From Lachnospiraceae bacterium (GTDB lineage Bacteria; Bacillota; Clostridia; Lachnospirales; Lachnospiraceae), in contig CAJTEW010000026.1 of NCBI GenBank assembly GCA_910575605.1, forward strand, positions 1-38,481: a stretch of 38,481 nucleotides of DNA, given 5' to 3'. The notes below the pieces were generated by a model that was given only the letters and a program-made list of their open reading frames with translations, was not told where the DNA came from and did no database searches. Position 1 is the stretch's first letter, and each line of letters begins with the position of its first letter. Position numbers and translations under genes: made by a program. Positions 25,412 to 34,146 of the stretch are shown in pieces.

Positions 25412-25762
25412 GTGTTATCACATCCCCTCTGCCTTATCGTTATTTTATGAAGTCCTGTTCCTATTGTTGCAAGTCCCATTTGCAGCTTTATCGATTGAGC
25501 CGAGATTCCAGTTTCTTTGGTGAACGGTCTTTCACGTTCCTCTTATGGACTTATCCATAACTCGCCGTTTTAGTGCCGAGCCTCCCCGATCGTCTATCTT
25601 AGAAGTGAGTGTCATTATATGCTTACCGCTGATTCCGGTTTCTCTAATTGTCAAGGTGCGAGAGCAATTTCTGCTCTTTTGATAAGACGAGGATAACACG
25701 GATTTTTGGAGTGACTCGGATATTCACGGCGATTGCAATTTGGCAATGGGTATAGGATGAGA
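25412..25762 (-). other. Non-coding region with several hairpins
   Basis: No gene is supported here. Read on the minus strand it carries AGAGCA/TGCTCT (25658-25675 area, also terminator-like with TTTT on the plus strand), TTATGGA/TCCATAA with a four-base loop (25540-25560 area), and GTGAA/TTCAC (25518-25535 area). It directly precedes the small ORF/recombinase pair and may be its structured leader. Confidence 0.4.
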
Positions 25763-25807
25763 AATTGCAAATTTGCAATTGTAGAGTATGAACGGATGAG
25801 CTATAAT
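25763..25807 (+). promoter_or_regulatory. Promoter with palindromic operator for the GNAT gene
   Basis: AATTGCAAATTTGCAATT (25763-25780) is a perfect 18-bp palindrome. It overlaps the -35 TTGTAG (25779-25784); TATAAT follows at 25802-25807 after 17 bases. A related half-pair (ATTGC...GCAAT) lies at 25732-25747. The arrangement suits a dimeric repressor. Confidence 0.65.
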
Positions 25808-25836
25808 CAAGGAAAAGAACAAGGGGAGATTATACG

Positions 25837-26382
25837 ATGTTAGAAACAAATAGATTGATATTGCGTCATTGGGTAGAATCTGATGCAGAAAGTTTGTATG
25901 AATATGCGAAAGACCCGGAGGTTGGTCCGATTGCCGGATGGCCGCCACACAAAGATATTAATGAAAGTTTAAGTGTTATAAAGAATGTTTTTACTGGTGC
26001 TGAGTGCTATGCCATCTGCGAAAAAGGGAGTGATAGAGCGATTGGTGCAGTTGAACTTAAATTGAATGGACACACAGATATGACGGAAAGAGATGATGAA
26101 TGTGAATTGGGCTATTGGCTTGGAAAGCCATTCTGGGGAAGAGGTTATATGCCAGAAGCGGTAAAAACTCTTTTGCGTCATGGTTTTGAAAATCTTGGTA
26201 TGACAACGATTTGGTGCGGCTACTATGATGGAAATAACAAATCAAAACGTGTTCAGGAAAAAGTTGGTTTTGTTTATCATCATACTTGCAATGAAGTTCC
26301 AGTGCCATTGATGAATGAAATCAGGGTTGGCCATACGAATTTTATGACGAAAGAAAGTTGGGAGAGCAAATATGGCGTTTGA
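25837..26382 (+). CDS. GNAT-family N-acetyltransferase (RimJ/RimL-like)
   Basis: A 181-residue acetyl-CoA-dependent acetyltransferase. N-terminal LETNRLILRHWVESDAESLYEYAKDPEVG is the classic RimJ/RimL opening; the acetyl-CoA motif A is ELGYWLGKPFWGRGYMPEAVKTLL (about residues 90-112), followed by the beta-4/alpha-4 region IWCGYYDGNNKSKRVQEKVGF. The substrate is unknown: ribosomal protein, small molecule or drug are all possible. AAGGGGAG precedes ATG 25837. It overlaps the GyrI-like gene by 11 bases, so the two are co-expressed under the palindromic operator. Confidence 0.9.
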   Translation: MLETNRLILRHWVESDAESLYEYAKDPEVGPIAGWPPHKDINESLSVIKNVFTGAECYAICEKGSDRAIGAVELKLNGHTDMTERDDECELGYWLGKPFWGRGYMPEAVKTLLRHGFENLGMTTIWCGYYDGNNKSKRVQEKVGFVYHHTCNEVPVPLMNEIRVGHTNFMTKESWESKYGV

Positions 26383-27004
26383 TTTTAAGAAAGAATACAA
26401 AGAATTTTATATGCCGAAGAATAAACCAGCAATTGTAAATGTACCAAAAGCTAACTATATTGCTGTCAGAGGTAAAGGAAATCCGAATGAAGAAGGTGGA
26501 GCATATCAAAAGGCAATTAGCGTGTTATATGCTGTTGCATACACATTAAAAATGAGTTACAAGACAGATTATAAGATTGAAGGATTTTTTGAATATGTTG
26601 TACCGCCACTGGAAGGTTTCTGGTGGCAAGACGATGTCCATGGTGTGGATTATGCAAATAAAGATGCTTTCAACTGGATTTCGGTTATTCGATTACCAGA
26701 TTTTGTTACGAAAGAGAATTTTGATTGGGCAGTTGAAACAGCAACGAAAAAGAAAAAACTGGATTGTTCAGCAGCGGAATATCTTACGATTGATGAGGGA
26801 TTGTGTGTTCAGATTATGCACTTTGGACCGTTTGATGATGAACCGGCAACTGTTGCATTAATAGATGATTATGTGGAACAGAATGGCTATGTAAACGATA
26901 TGAGCGAGGAACGGTTGCACCATGAGATTTACATGTCTGATGCAAGAAAGGTTGCTCCGGAAAAATGGAAAACGGTTATAAGACATCCGATAAGGAAAGC
27001 ATAA
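26372..27004 (+). CDS. GyrI-like small-molecule-binding protein
   Basis: A 210-residue protein of the GyrI-like/SOUL-type fold without an AraC DNA-binding domain. Recognisable pieces: ANYIAVRGKGNPNEEGGAYQKAISVLYAVAYTLKM (N-terminal lobe), YVVPPLEGFWW (ligand-cleft strand), and the C-terminal lobe LCVQIMHFGPFDDEPATVALIDDYVEQNGY...HHEIYMSDARKVAPEKWKTVIRHPI. Stand-alone members bind or hydrolyse amphipathic small molecules. Overlap with the GNAT gene suggests a shared detoxification role, which is inference. Confidence 0.85.
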   Translation: MAFDFKKEYKEFYMPKNKPAIVNVPKANYIAVRGKGNPNEEGGAYQKAISVLYAVAYTLKMSYKTDYKIEGFFEYVVPPLEGFWWQDDVHGVDYANKDAFNWISVIRLPDFVTKENFDWAVETATKKKKLDCSAAEYLTIDEGLCVQIMHFGPFDDEPATVALIDDYVEQNGYVNDMSEERLHHEIYMSDARKVAPEKWKTVIRHPIRKA

Positions 27005-27039
27005 AATTGAATATGGATTTTTAAGCGAGGTGAAAGAGG

Positions 27040-27783
27040 TTGAATTATATAGAATACGGAAAAGAAAATAGTGATGTAATTGTCCTCTTGCACGGAGGCG
27101 GTTTGTCATGGTGGCATTACAAAGAAGCTGCTGAAAGACTGCAAATGGATTATCATGTAATTATACCTATAATAGATGGTCATGCAGGCTGTGATAAACC
27201 ATTTACAACGATAGAGAATAATGCTTCGGAAATTATAGAATTTATAAATAATAAATTAGGTGGTTCAGTTCTATTGATTGGAGGATTATCACTTGGAGGG
27301 CAGATTTTGCTTGAGATTTTATCTCAACATAAGAATATATGTAAGTATGCAATCGTGGAAAGTGCACTTGTGATACCTTCAAAATTTACATATTCTATGA
27401 TTAAACCGGCGTTTGGCAGTTGTTATAACTTGATAAAGTATAAGTGGTTTTCAAAATTACAATTTAAATCACTGCGAATAAAATCGGATTTGTTTGATGA
27501 GTATTACAAAGATACTTGTGCTATTACAAAGAGTGATATGATTTCATTTTTGCAGGAAAACTCTGTATATTCTTTAAAAGATGGTATTAGGGATTGCGAA
27601 GCAATTGTCTGGATTTTTGTGGGAGAGAAGGAAAATAACTCAATAAAAAAATCTGCTAAGCTTATTCATGAAAAATTACAGGGTAGTTTTATACAAGTTC
27701 TGCCTAATATGTATCATGGAGAGTTTTCAATAAATTATGCAGACAGGTATGTAAGCAAACTATTGGAAATAATAAAGCAATGA
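27040..27783 (+). CDS. Alpha/beta hydrolase
   Basis: A 247-residue alpha/beta-fold hydrolase: oxyanion motif LLHGGG (about residues 16-21), nucleophile elbow GGLSLGGQ with Ser84, and a C-terminal MYHGEFSINYADRY segment placing the catalytic His near 226. Initiation at TTG 27040 with GAGGTGAAAGAGG upstream. The substrate is not predictable. It follows the GyrI-like gene by 35 bases on the same strand. Confidence 0.85.
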   Translation: MNYIEYGKENSDVIVLLHGGGLSWWHYKEAAERLQMDYHVIIPIIDGHAGCDKPFTTIENNASEIIEFINNKLGGSVLLIGGLSLGGQILLEILSQHKNICKYAIVESALVIPSKFTYSMIKPAFGSCYNLIKYKWFSKLQFKSLRIKSDLFDEYYKDTCAITKSDMISFLQENSVYSLKDGIRDCEAIVWIFVGEKENNSIKKSAKLIHEKLQGSFIQVLPNMYHGEFSINYADRYVSKLLEIIKQ

Positions 27784-27841
27784 AACTTTGAGTTGTGGAA
27801 GCATAATTACAACAATGTATAAGTTTGGAAAGGATGAATCT

Positions 27842-28657
27842 ATGAAATCATTACCAGCTGATAATATTCATCAGCGTCTGTGTGATCTCCGTAACGGAAC
27901 TGGAAAATCACAGAAAGAAGTTGCTGATGAATTGAATATACAAGCATCTGTATTAAGTCGTATTGAGCGTGGTGAAACCAAATCAGTTAGTCATGACTTG
28001 ATTATAAAGTTTGCAGAATACTATAATGTTTCGACAGATTATTTGCTTTGTATATCAGATATTCGCATTAGAAGGAATGTGGAACTGGAAGAATTGGGAT
28101 TGACAAATAAGGCTCTGCTCCAGTTGTTACAAGGGAACGTGAATGGAGATATTCTGAGTAGATTGTTGGAGCACCGTTATTTCCCGCAACTTCTCGATAC
28201 GGTTAATTCCTATTTTACGGAAGAACATAATGCTGGATTCGCAAATAGAAATGCTGTCATAGATATGGGTACAGCAAGTTTAAGAGAACTTATCAAAGAA
28301 AAGCCAGATTGCAAAATTGAAACCCAACATGGGATTCGTGAAATCAATGCTCAAAAGATTACTGGAACAGAGGCAGACATAGAGAAAATAAAGAGTATTT
28401 TTTTCGTTATCTTAAAAGATATCAAGAAAGAATTTGATATACCATTGTCGGATGTTAGTTCGGAAGAATTGCAAAAGCAACTGGCTAATATGCGAAAACA
28501 GGCATTGCTTCAGAAAAAGAAAAATCCAAAGTTTAATGAAACGAATATGGCAAAACTGGTCATGAATATGTTTCAGAATATAGGAATGGATTTGGACGAA
28601 TATGAACAGGAATTATTCCAGAAAATGATGGTGCATATGTTGCAGAGGAAAAGATAG
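27842..28657 (+). CDS. XRE-family HTH regulator with long C-terminal domain
   Basis: A 271-residue protein. HTH at about residues 8-65 (IHQRLCDLRNGTGKSQKEVADELNIQASVLSRIERGETKSVSHDLIIKFAEYYNVSTDYLL). The remaining ~200 residues are helical without a recognised motif and end in a basic MVHMLQRKR. ATG 27842 is preferred (AAAGGATG upstream); the frame opens at 27788. It is ten bases from the exonuclease-like gene and probably regulates or partners it. Confidence 0.87.
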   Translation: MKSLPADNIHQRLCDLRNGTGKSQKEVADELNIQASVLSRIERGETKSVSHDLIIKFAEYYNVSTDYLLCISDIRIRRNVELEELGLTNKALLQLLQGNVNGDILSRLLEHRYFPQLLDTVNSYFTEEHNAGFANRNAVIDMGTASLRELIKEKPDCKIETQHGIREINAQKITGTEADIEKIKSIFFVILKDIKKEFDIPLSDVSSEELQKQLANMRKQALLQKKKNPKFNETNMAKLVMNMFQNIGMDLDEYEQELFQKMMVHMLQRKR

Positions 28658-28667
28658 GAGAATTTTG

Positions 28668-30551
28668 ATGGGGTTATTTGATAAATTATTCAAGAAAAAA
28701 GAAACACAACATGGTATATCAGAAAGACAAGTTGAAATAGAAAAACCAATAGAACAAATGACTTTTCAAAAGGCGCAACCTGTAATAAAAGAGCAAATCA
28801 AAAGGGGCCATATTGGTACATATAAAAAGCAAGTGGATTACGATACAGTTAAAGAATTGAAAGAACGCTATATTGCTTTTGATGTGGAAACAACAGGATT
28901 AAGCCCGATGAATGATAAGATAATCGAAGTTGCAGCTGTTTTGTTTGAGAATGGAGAGATTATCAAAAGATATAGTACATTGGTTAATCCAGAAATCTTT
29001 ATTCCATACAGTGCCACTGCTATTAACCACATTACAAATGAAATGGTAAAAGACGCACCGCAAGAATGTATTGTGTATGCAGAATTAGTAGACTTTCTAG
29101 GAGATGCTTTAAAACAGCAAACGACTATATGTGCACATAATGCGTCTTTTGATATGAATTTTCTGTCAGAAACATTAATGCGTCTTGGATATGATGGGAA
29201 AATTTCTTATGTAGATACACTTTCACTTTCTCGTAGCTTGATCAAAGGGTTGCATAACTATAAACAAGATACGGTTGCTATGTATTTTGACCTTGTTAAT
29301 AATCAATCTCATAGAGCCGTTACAGATGCAGAAATATGTGGGAAAATTCTTTGGAACTTACTGCAAATAGAAGAAAAAGAAGAAGAAAAAAGATTAAGAA
29401 ACTTAGAAAAAAGTAAACCATGTGACGAAGAAATGGAGATATGTGCTTACATTCAGAATTGCATCATGAAAAATGGTGGTGATTCTAAATGGTTAGGGTT
29501 TTATAAAAACAGTAGCAATTATGTTGATGTAAGTTACCTATATTCCATTTTGAAATTTAAATGTGCCAAAAAGGGAAAATACATTATTGTTGAAAAGTCA
29601 AGTGTTGGAAAACTAAATTGTAATATAGAGCCATGTACAATGAGTGAAGGTGGTTCGGATTATGTAAGAGTATATTTCAATAGTCCGTTCGAATTGGAGC
29701 CGTTGGAATCATATCTATTTGACATTTATGCGAAATGTCGTAAGTCAGCATTGGATTATTTTAAATATAATAAGCGATATGAAGCAGAACATAAAAACAG
29801 TCCAGCTATGTTAAACCATCTTTCTGATATGGATGTTGCAGCGTTTCTTGAAAGTGCTGAAAAGAGAAAATTGACGGAGAAAATTGTTTCGGAAACCATA
29901 GAGAATTCTAATGATAAATCTCGAATCTCTAGAGAAGATATCATTATTCAGCCTATTCATAATAGAGTTCCATTAGCTGGTATTCGCAATAAAAATAATT
30001 GGGAAAGGGGCTATGATGAAGGATATTCGCTCTGGGAAAAAGGAGATAATCTACGTAAAGAGGGAAATGTGGAAGAAGCAATCAAACTGTTTGATCAGGC
30101 AAGATATAATGGATATGATGCTCCGGTTCTTTATGACTCTTATGCAATGGCATATCATAAATTGAAAGACTATGCAAACGAAATAGATATTTTAGACGAA
30201 GGCATTGTTCGTGAAAGGAAAAATGGAATAAATGTTAGTCGTTTAGAAGCTCGACGAGAGAAAGCAATACAATTGCTATACAAACAGCAAGAGGCTGAAA
30301 AAAAGAAATTAGAAAAAGAACAGATAAAAAATGAAAATATAAAAATTATTTCAGAGACTTCTACGAAAACAACAGGGCGTGCTATTTTGCAATTGACGGA
30401 TGATATGACTTTAATCAAACGATATGATACTATTGCACAAGCTGTACGTGAAACTGGTGTAAACTCCAAGAGTATACGAGACGCGGCAAAAGGTGTTCAG
30501 AAGCATGCAGGTGGTTATGTTTGGAAGTATGCTGATGAAATTGGCAATTGA
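28668..30551 (+). CDS. DEDDh 3'-5' exonuclease fused to TPR-like and NUMOD1-like domains
   Basis: A 627-residue fusion. The DnaQ/PolIII-epsilon-like exonuclease spans about residues 66-235: ExoI FDVETTGL (D72, E74), ExoII AHNASFDMNFL, ExoIII HRAVTDAE. A middle domain (about 255-370, YIQNCIMKNGGDSKWLGFYKNS...) is not recognised. TPR-like helices follow near 450-520 (AIKLFDQARYNGYDAPVLYDSYAMAYHKL), then a Glu/Lys coiled coil, and a C-terminal NUMOD1-like DNA-binding repeat (LIKRYDTIAQAVRETGVNSKSIRDAAKGVQKHAGGYVWKY). TAGGAG precedes ATG 28668. Possibly DNA repair or defence. Confidence 0.82.
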   Translation: MGLFDKLFKKKETQHGISERQVEIEKPIEQMTFQKAQPVIKEQIKRGHIGTYKKQVDYDTVKELKERYIAFDVETTGLSPMNDKIIEVAAVLFENGEIIKRYSTLVNPEIFIPYSATAINHITNEMVKDAPQECIVYAELVDFLGDALKQQTTICAHNASFDMNFLSETLMRLGYDGKISYVDTLSLSRSLIKGLHNYKQDTVAMYFDLVNNQSHRAVTDAEICGKILWNLLQIEEKEEEKRLRNLEKSKPCDEEMEICAYIQNCIMKNGGDSKWLGFYKNSSNYVDVSYLYSILKFKCAKKGKYIIVEKSSVGKLNCNIEPCTMSEGGSDYVRVYFNSPFELEPLESYLFDIYAKCRKSALDYFKYNKRYEAEHKNSPAMLNHLSDMDVAAFLESAEKRKLTEKIVSETIENSNDKSRISREDIIIQPIHNRVPLAGIRNKNNWERGYDEGYSLWEKGDNLRKEGNVEEAIKLFDQARYNGYDAPVLYDSYAMAYHKLKDYANEIDILDEGIVRERKNGINVSRLEARREKAIQLLYKQQEAEKKKLEKEQIKNENIKIISETSTKTTGRAILQLTDDMTLIKRYDTIAQAVRETGVNSKSIRDAAKGVQKHAGGYVWKYADEIGN

Positions 30552-30618
30552 ACTGTTGTTGCAAATACGTTATAATTCAATATGGTTGTGCTATGGAACC
30601 TTGAGATGCCCATAGCCC

Positions 30619-30650
30619 ATAGGAGTTCATGTGTGGACTCCTATTTTATT
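30619..30650 (+). terminator. Terminator after the exonuclease-fusion gene
   Basis: ATAGGAGT (30619-30626) pairs with ACTCCTAT (30637-30644), followed by TTTATTT. The following ~90 bases are AT-rich and probably contain the promoter of the AbrB gene, though no clear hexamer pair stands out. Confidence 0.7.
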
Positions 30651-30740
30651 TGTACAAATAAGTTGAAAATAATAATATATTGATTTTGTAATGATGAAAT
30701 GGTATGGTTATTCATACAAATCATACTTTTGGAGGAGCTT

Positions 30741-30950
30741 ATGGAAGTTAATAATGGAAAATATGCATGGATGGTTAAAATAGGAGAAAAAGGTCAATTT
30801 GTTATCCCGAAAGAAGCAAGAAATTTATTTAATCTTCAGCCGGGAATGGAAATTTTAGTTTTAGGTGATGAAAAAAGAGGTTTGGCGATTTTGCCAAAGG
30901 AAATGCAAAAAGAATATATTTCAAGGATTTTTTCAGAAATGGATTCCTAA
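30741..30950 (+). CDS. AbrB/MazE/SpoVT-type transcription regulator
   Basis: A 69-residue swapped-hairpin DNA-binding protein: KIGEKGQFVIPKEARNLFNLQPGMEILVLGDEKRGLAILP is the complete AbrB domain. Start ATG 30741 with GGAGGAGC upstream; the frame extends to 30699 without homology. It sits 16 bases before the glycosyltransferase gene and most likely autoregulates this two-gene operon. Confidence 0.9.
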   Translation: MEVNNGKYAWMVKIGEKGQFVIPKEARNLFNLQPGMEILVLGDEKRGLAILPKEMQKEYISRIFSEMDS

Positions 30951-30966
30951 AGGGTGGTGAGTTGAT

Positions 30967-32157
30967 ATGAGTAAAATCGTTTTCTTTTGTATTCCAGCAC
31001 ACGGGCATACAAATCCAACATTAGGTGTTGTCCGCGAGCTTATCTGCAGGGGACATGAGGTTTTCTACTATTCCTATAATATGATGCGTGAAAAGATTGA
31101 ATCCACAGGAGCAACTTTTATTTCTTGTGATGAATACGATCAGGAACAGCGATTAGATGCGAAAGACGGAGCCCGAATAGGAAAAGATTTGGCTTTTTCA
31201 ACACAGATATTGGTGGATACTATATTAGCTCTGGATGATGCAGTGTGCGAACATATGAAAGGATTAAAACCAGATTGTATTGTTGCAGATTCCATGGCTG
31301 TATGGGGAAAGATTGTAGCGTTAAAACTTGGGATTCCTTTTGTGTCTTCAACGACAACCTTTGCTTTTAATCAACATTCAGCTAGGATTATGAAGCAAAG
31401 TTTAGGACAGATGTTTGGTATGATTTTTTCAATGTCAAAAATCAATAAAAACATTAAACGTCTGCAAGATAAAGGATATCCTGTAAAAAGTGTTTTGGAT
31501 ATTATCCAAAATGATAACAATACAGATACGATTGTGTATACATCTCCAGAATTCCAACCATGCTCCGAAACATTTTCGGAAAAATATGTTTTTGTAGGAC
31601 CATCAATACGACCTGTTGAGAATATGATTGAGAAGAAGTCGGATAAATTGATTTATATATCAATGGGAACTGTAATCAATGATTCAACAGAGTTTTATAA
31701 AAAATGTATAGAAGCATTGGCTAATACGAAATACCAGGTAATCATGTCAGTTGGTAATTTGATAAATATTGAAGACTTAGGTGCTGTACCGGATAATATT
31801 ACGATTTCGAGGTTTGTAGATCAGATAGCTGTATTAAGTCAGGCGGATGTATTCCTTACCCACTGTGGTATGAATAGTGTGAATGAAAGCTTATACTATA
31901 AAGTCCCACTTGTAATGTTTCCTCAAACATCGGAGCAAGACGGCGTAACTACCAGAGTAGAACAACTTGGTGCAGGTGTCCGGTTGAAGCATATAAATGC
32001 AAAAGCTATTAGAGAGACAATTGAAAGTGTGTTAAATACAAAATCTTATTATGAACAGGCGTCAAAGATTTCTCAGGGCTTTCATAAATGTACTGGTGCA
32101 AAAGGTGCTGCAGATAAAATTGAACAAATGTGCAAATGTTCGCAAATCAACACTTAA
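30967..32157 (+). CDS. GT1-family glycosyltransferase (macrolide-glycosyltransferase-like)
   Basis: A 396-residue GT-B enzyme. N-terminus KIVFFCIPAHGHTNPTLGVVRELICRGHEVFYYS is the acceptor-side signature; the C-terminal nucleotide-sugar motif is FLTHCGMNSVNESLYYKVPLVMFPQTSEQDG (about 297-327). Similar to MGT-family UDP-glycosyltransferases, which glycosylate lipophilic acceptors and in some cases macrolides. The substrate cannot be assigned. The stop lies within the following terminator stem. Preceded by GGGTGGTGAG. Confidence 0.88.
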   Translation: MSKIVFFCIPAHGHTNPTLGVVRELICRGHEVFYYSYNMMREKIESTGATFISCDEYDQEQRLDAKDGARIGKDLAFSTQILVDTILALDDAVCEHMKGLKPDCIVADSMAVWGKIVALKLGIPFVSSTTTFAFNQHSARIMKQSLGQMFGMIFSMSKINKNIKRLQDKGYPVKSVLDIIQNDNNTDTIVYTSPEFQPCSETFSEKYVFVGPSIRPVENMIEKKSDKLIYISMGTVINDSTEFYKKCIEALANTKYQVIMSVGNLINIEDLGAVPDNITISRFVDQIAVLSQADVFLTHCGMNSVNESLYYKVPLVMFPQTSEQDGVTTRVEQLGAGVRLKHINAKAIRETIESVLNTKSYYEQASKISQGFHKCTGAKGAADKIEQMCKCSQINT

Positions 32158-32190
32158 ATGAGAAAAAGTCGAATTTAAGTGTTGATTTTT
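32144..32190 (+). terminator. Terminator between the glycosyltransferase and the defence operon
   Basis: AAATCAACACTTAAAT (32144-32159) pairs with ATTTAAGTGTTGATTT (32173-32188), a 16-bp perfect stem continuing into T residues. The 3' arm contains the -35 element of the next promoter. Confidence 0.88.
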
Positions 32191-32209
32191 TGTTTAAAAT
32201 GGATATAAT
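32182..32209 (+). promoter_or_regulatory. Promoter of the five-gene candidate defence operon
   Basis: TTGATT (32182-32187), a 16-base spacer, and TATAAT (32204-32209), followed by AAAGGAAGGG and ATG 32236. Confidence 0.75.
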
Positions 32210-32235
32210 AGATTATGAAAGGAAGGGTTTAAACT

Positions 32236-33492
32236 ATGTTGATACAATTTAATTTTAAAAATTTCAAATCATTTCGTGATGAAGCTACGCTGGATTTATC
32301 CGCAGCAAAAATGACAGAGTTTTCCAATCGTGTTATATCCATGGGTAACGAAAAGATATTACCTGTAGCTGCTGTATATGGTGCAAATGCAAGTGGAAAA
32401 TCTAATGTTTATGGTGCATTTGAATATATGAGCGAGTATGTAGTTCACTCTTTCAAATATGGAGATGAAGAAAAGGACTTTGATGATATCAGACCACTTC
32501 CATTCCTTTTTGATATATCTTCCGAAAATGCAGATACAAGCTTTGAAGTATACTTCACGGTTCCGGGTGATAAAACTGAGAAATGTTACAATTACGGTTT
32601 CTGCATCGGAAAAACTGGTGTTACAGAAGAATGGCTGAACTACAAGGCTAAGACAGCTCGTAAGTATTCTACTATATTTTATAGAGATGAAGAAGCTTTA
32701 GATTTAGCAGGTATTCCAAAAACAAGCAGAGAAAATATAGAAATCGCATTGGAAAAACAAGTTCTTATTGTTTCATTAGGAGCTAAATTAAAAATAGCTA
32801 AATGTAAACTTGTTAGAGATTGGTTTTTAAACAATGAATTTGCAGATTTCGGTGATGTTGTAACAAATTTCTTTATGTCTCGTGTTCTTCCTACGGGCTT
32901 TATTGAGGACGAAAAAATCAGAGAAAATGTTGTAAAATACTTCTCTTCTTTTGACGAAACAATAAAAGGATTTGAAGTTACGAAACTTCCTGCTCAGGAA
33001 GATTCCAAAGAAGAAAAATATCTGATAGATGCACTTCATAAAAAAATCGGATCTGAAGACATGGCAAAAATTCCACTTGCTCATGAATCAGCAGGTACTT
33101 TAAAAATGTTTGCACTCTATCCAGAATTACAGGATGTATTGCAAAATGGTGGGGTATTCTTTATCGACGAGTTAAATGCTAGGTTACACCCACTTCTTGT
33201 TCGCAACTTCATCCTTACTTTCCTTAACCCAGAAATCAATGTAAATCATGCACAGCTTGTATTTACAACACATGACACCTGGCAGTTATCTAATCAGTTA
33301 TTACGTCGTGATGAAATCTGGTTTACAGAAAAAGACGATATGGGATTATCTACATTATATTCCTTGGCTGATTTTATCGACGAGGATGGTTCCCGTATCC
33401 GTAAGGACGAAAGTTATGAAAAAAATTATCTGTTAGGAAAATATGGAGCTATTCCATCCTTAAAGACAATCGATTTTTTTAAGGAGGAGTAA
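32236..33492 (+). CDS. RloA/AbiLi-like AAA (AAA15/21) ATPase
   Basis: A 418-residue ABC/OLD-type ATPase: N-terminal FNFKNFKSFRDEATLDLS, Walker A GANASGKS (49-56), ABC-signature-like ESAGTLKMF (285-293), Walker B VFFIDEL (308-314), H-loop TTHDTW (H347), and the family C-terminus KNYLLGKYGAIP (397-408). In Abi and RloAB-type defence pairs this ATPase senses infection and controls the RloB partner. The gene is three bases from the RloB-like gene. It is the first gene of the operon. Confidence 0.9.
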   Translation: MLIQFNFKNFKSFRDEATLDLSAAKMTEFSNRVISMGNEKILPVAAVYGANASGKSNVYGAFEYMSEYVVHSFKYGDEEKDFDDIRPLPFLFDISSENADTSFEVYFTVPGDKTEKCYNYGFCIGKTGVTEEWLNYKAKTARKYSTIFYRDEEALDLAGIPKTSRENIEIALEKQVLIVSLGAKLKIAKCKLVRDWFLNNEFADFGDVVTNFFMSRVLPTGFIEDEKIRENVVKYFSSFDETIKGFEVTKLPAQEDSKEEKYLIDALHKKIGSEDMAKIPLAHESAGTLKMFALYPELQDVLQNGGVFFIDELNARLHPLLVRNFILTFLNPEINVNHAQLVFTTHDTWQLSNQLLRRDEIWFTEKDDMGLSTLYSLADFIDEDGSRIRKDESYEKNYLLGKYGAIPSLKTIDFFKEE

Positions 33493-33495
33493 TTT

Positions 33496-34146
33496 ATGGC
33501 AAGAAAAGACAGAACAGGTAATAGAAAAACAAGAGAACAGCGTGCAGTACGTCGTATCCCAGAAATGGGGTACTATCTTGTCGTGACCGACACAGAGGCT
33601 ACTGAACGCTGTTTTTTTAACGGGTTACACGACAGTCTTCCAGAAGACGTAAAGAAAAAACTTGTTATTAAAGTTGTAGAAACAAAAACACAGAATATGA
33701 TCGAAAAGTGTCTTGAGATGACAGCTTATGAAGCGCAATACCGTATACCATGGATTGTATTCGATCGTGATCAGGTTCCAAATTTTGATCAGATTATCAG
33801 GGACGCAGAGAAAGTCGGAATAAACGTTGGCTGGTCTAATCCATGTTTTGAAATCTGGATGTATGCTTACTTTGAAAGCATGCCAGCAATCCACGAATCA
33901 TGGACCTGCTGTTCAAGATTCGGTGATCTTTATGAAGCAAGAACCGGTCAGAAATATTCCAAAGCGGACTCTGATATGTATAAACGGCTCTGTGAATGTG
34001 GAGATGAGGATAAAGCGCTTCAGATTGCTGCTCAAAAATATGAACAGTGTTTGAGAGAATGTAAACGAATCCCTTCAGAAATGTGTCCGGCAACAACGGT
34101 ACATAACTTGGTAGGAGAAATTAGAAGAAAGGTACATAAGTCATAA
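33496..34146 (+). CDS. RloB-like protein (AbiLii family)
   Basis: A 216-residue RloB-family protein: N-terminal basic stretch RKTREQRAVRR, core strand YYLVVTDTEATERCFFNGL (27-44), acidic WIVFDRDQVPNFDQII (86-101), and WSNPCFEIWMYAYFE (113-127). RloB proteins are distant TOPRIM-like candidates for the nuclease effector of RloAB systems. Where I recall other members having CEGEKTE, this one has TDTEATE, so it is a divergent branch. AAGGAGG precedes ATG 33496. The stop overlaps the next start by one base. Confidence 0.88.
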   Translation: MARKDRTGNRKTREQRAVRRIPEMGYYLVVTDTEATERCFFNGLHDSLPEDVKKKLVIKVVETKTQNMIEKCLEMTAYEAQYRIPWIVFDRDQVPNFDQIIRDAEKVGINVGWSNPCFEIWMYAYFESMPAIHESWTCCSRFGDLYEARTGQKYSKADSDMYKRLCECGDEDKALQIAAQKYEQCLRECKRIPSEMCPATTVHNLVGEIRRKVHKS

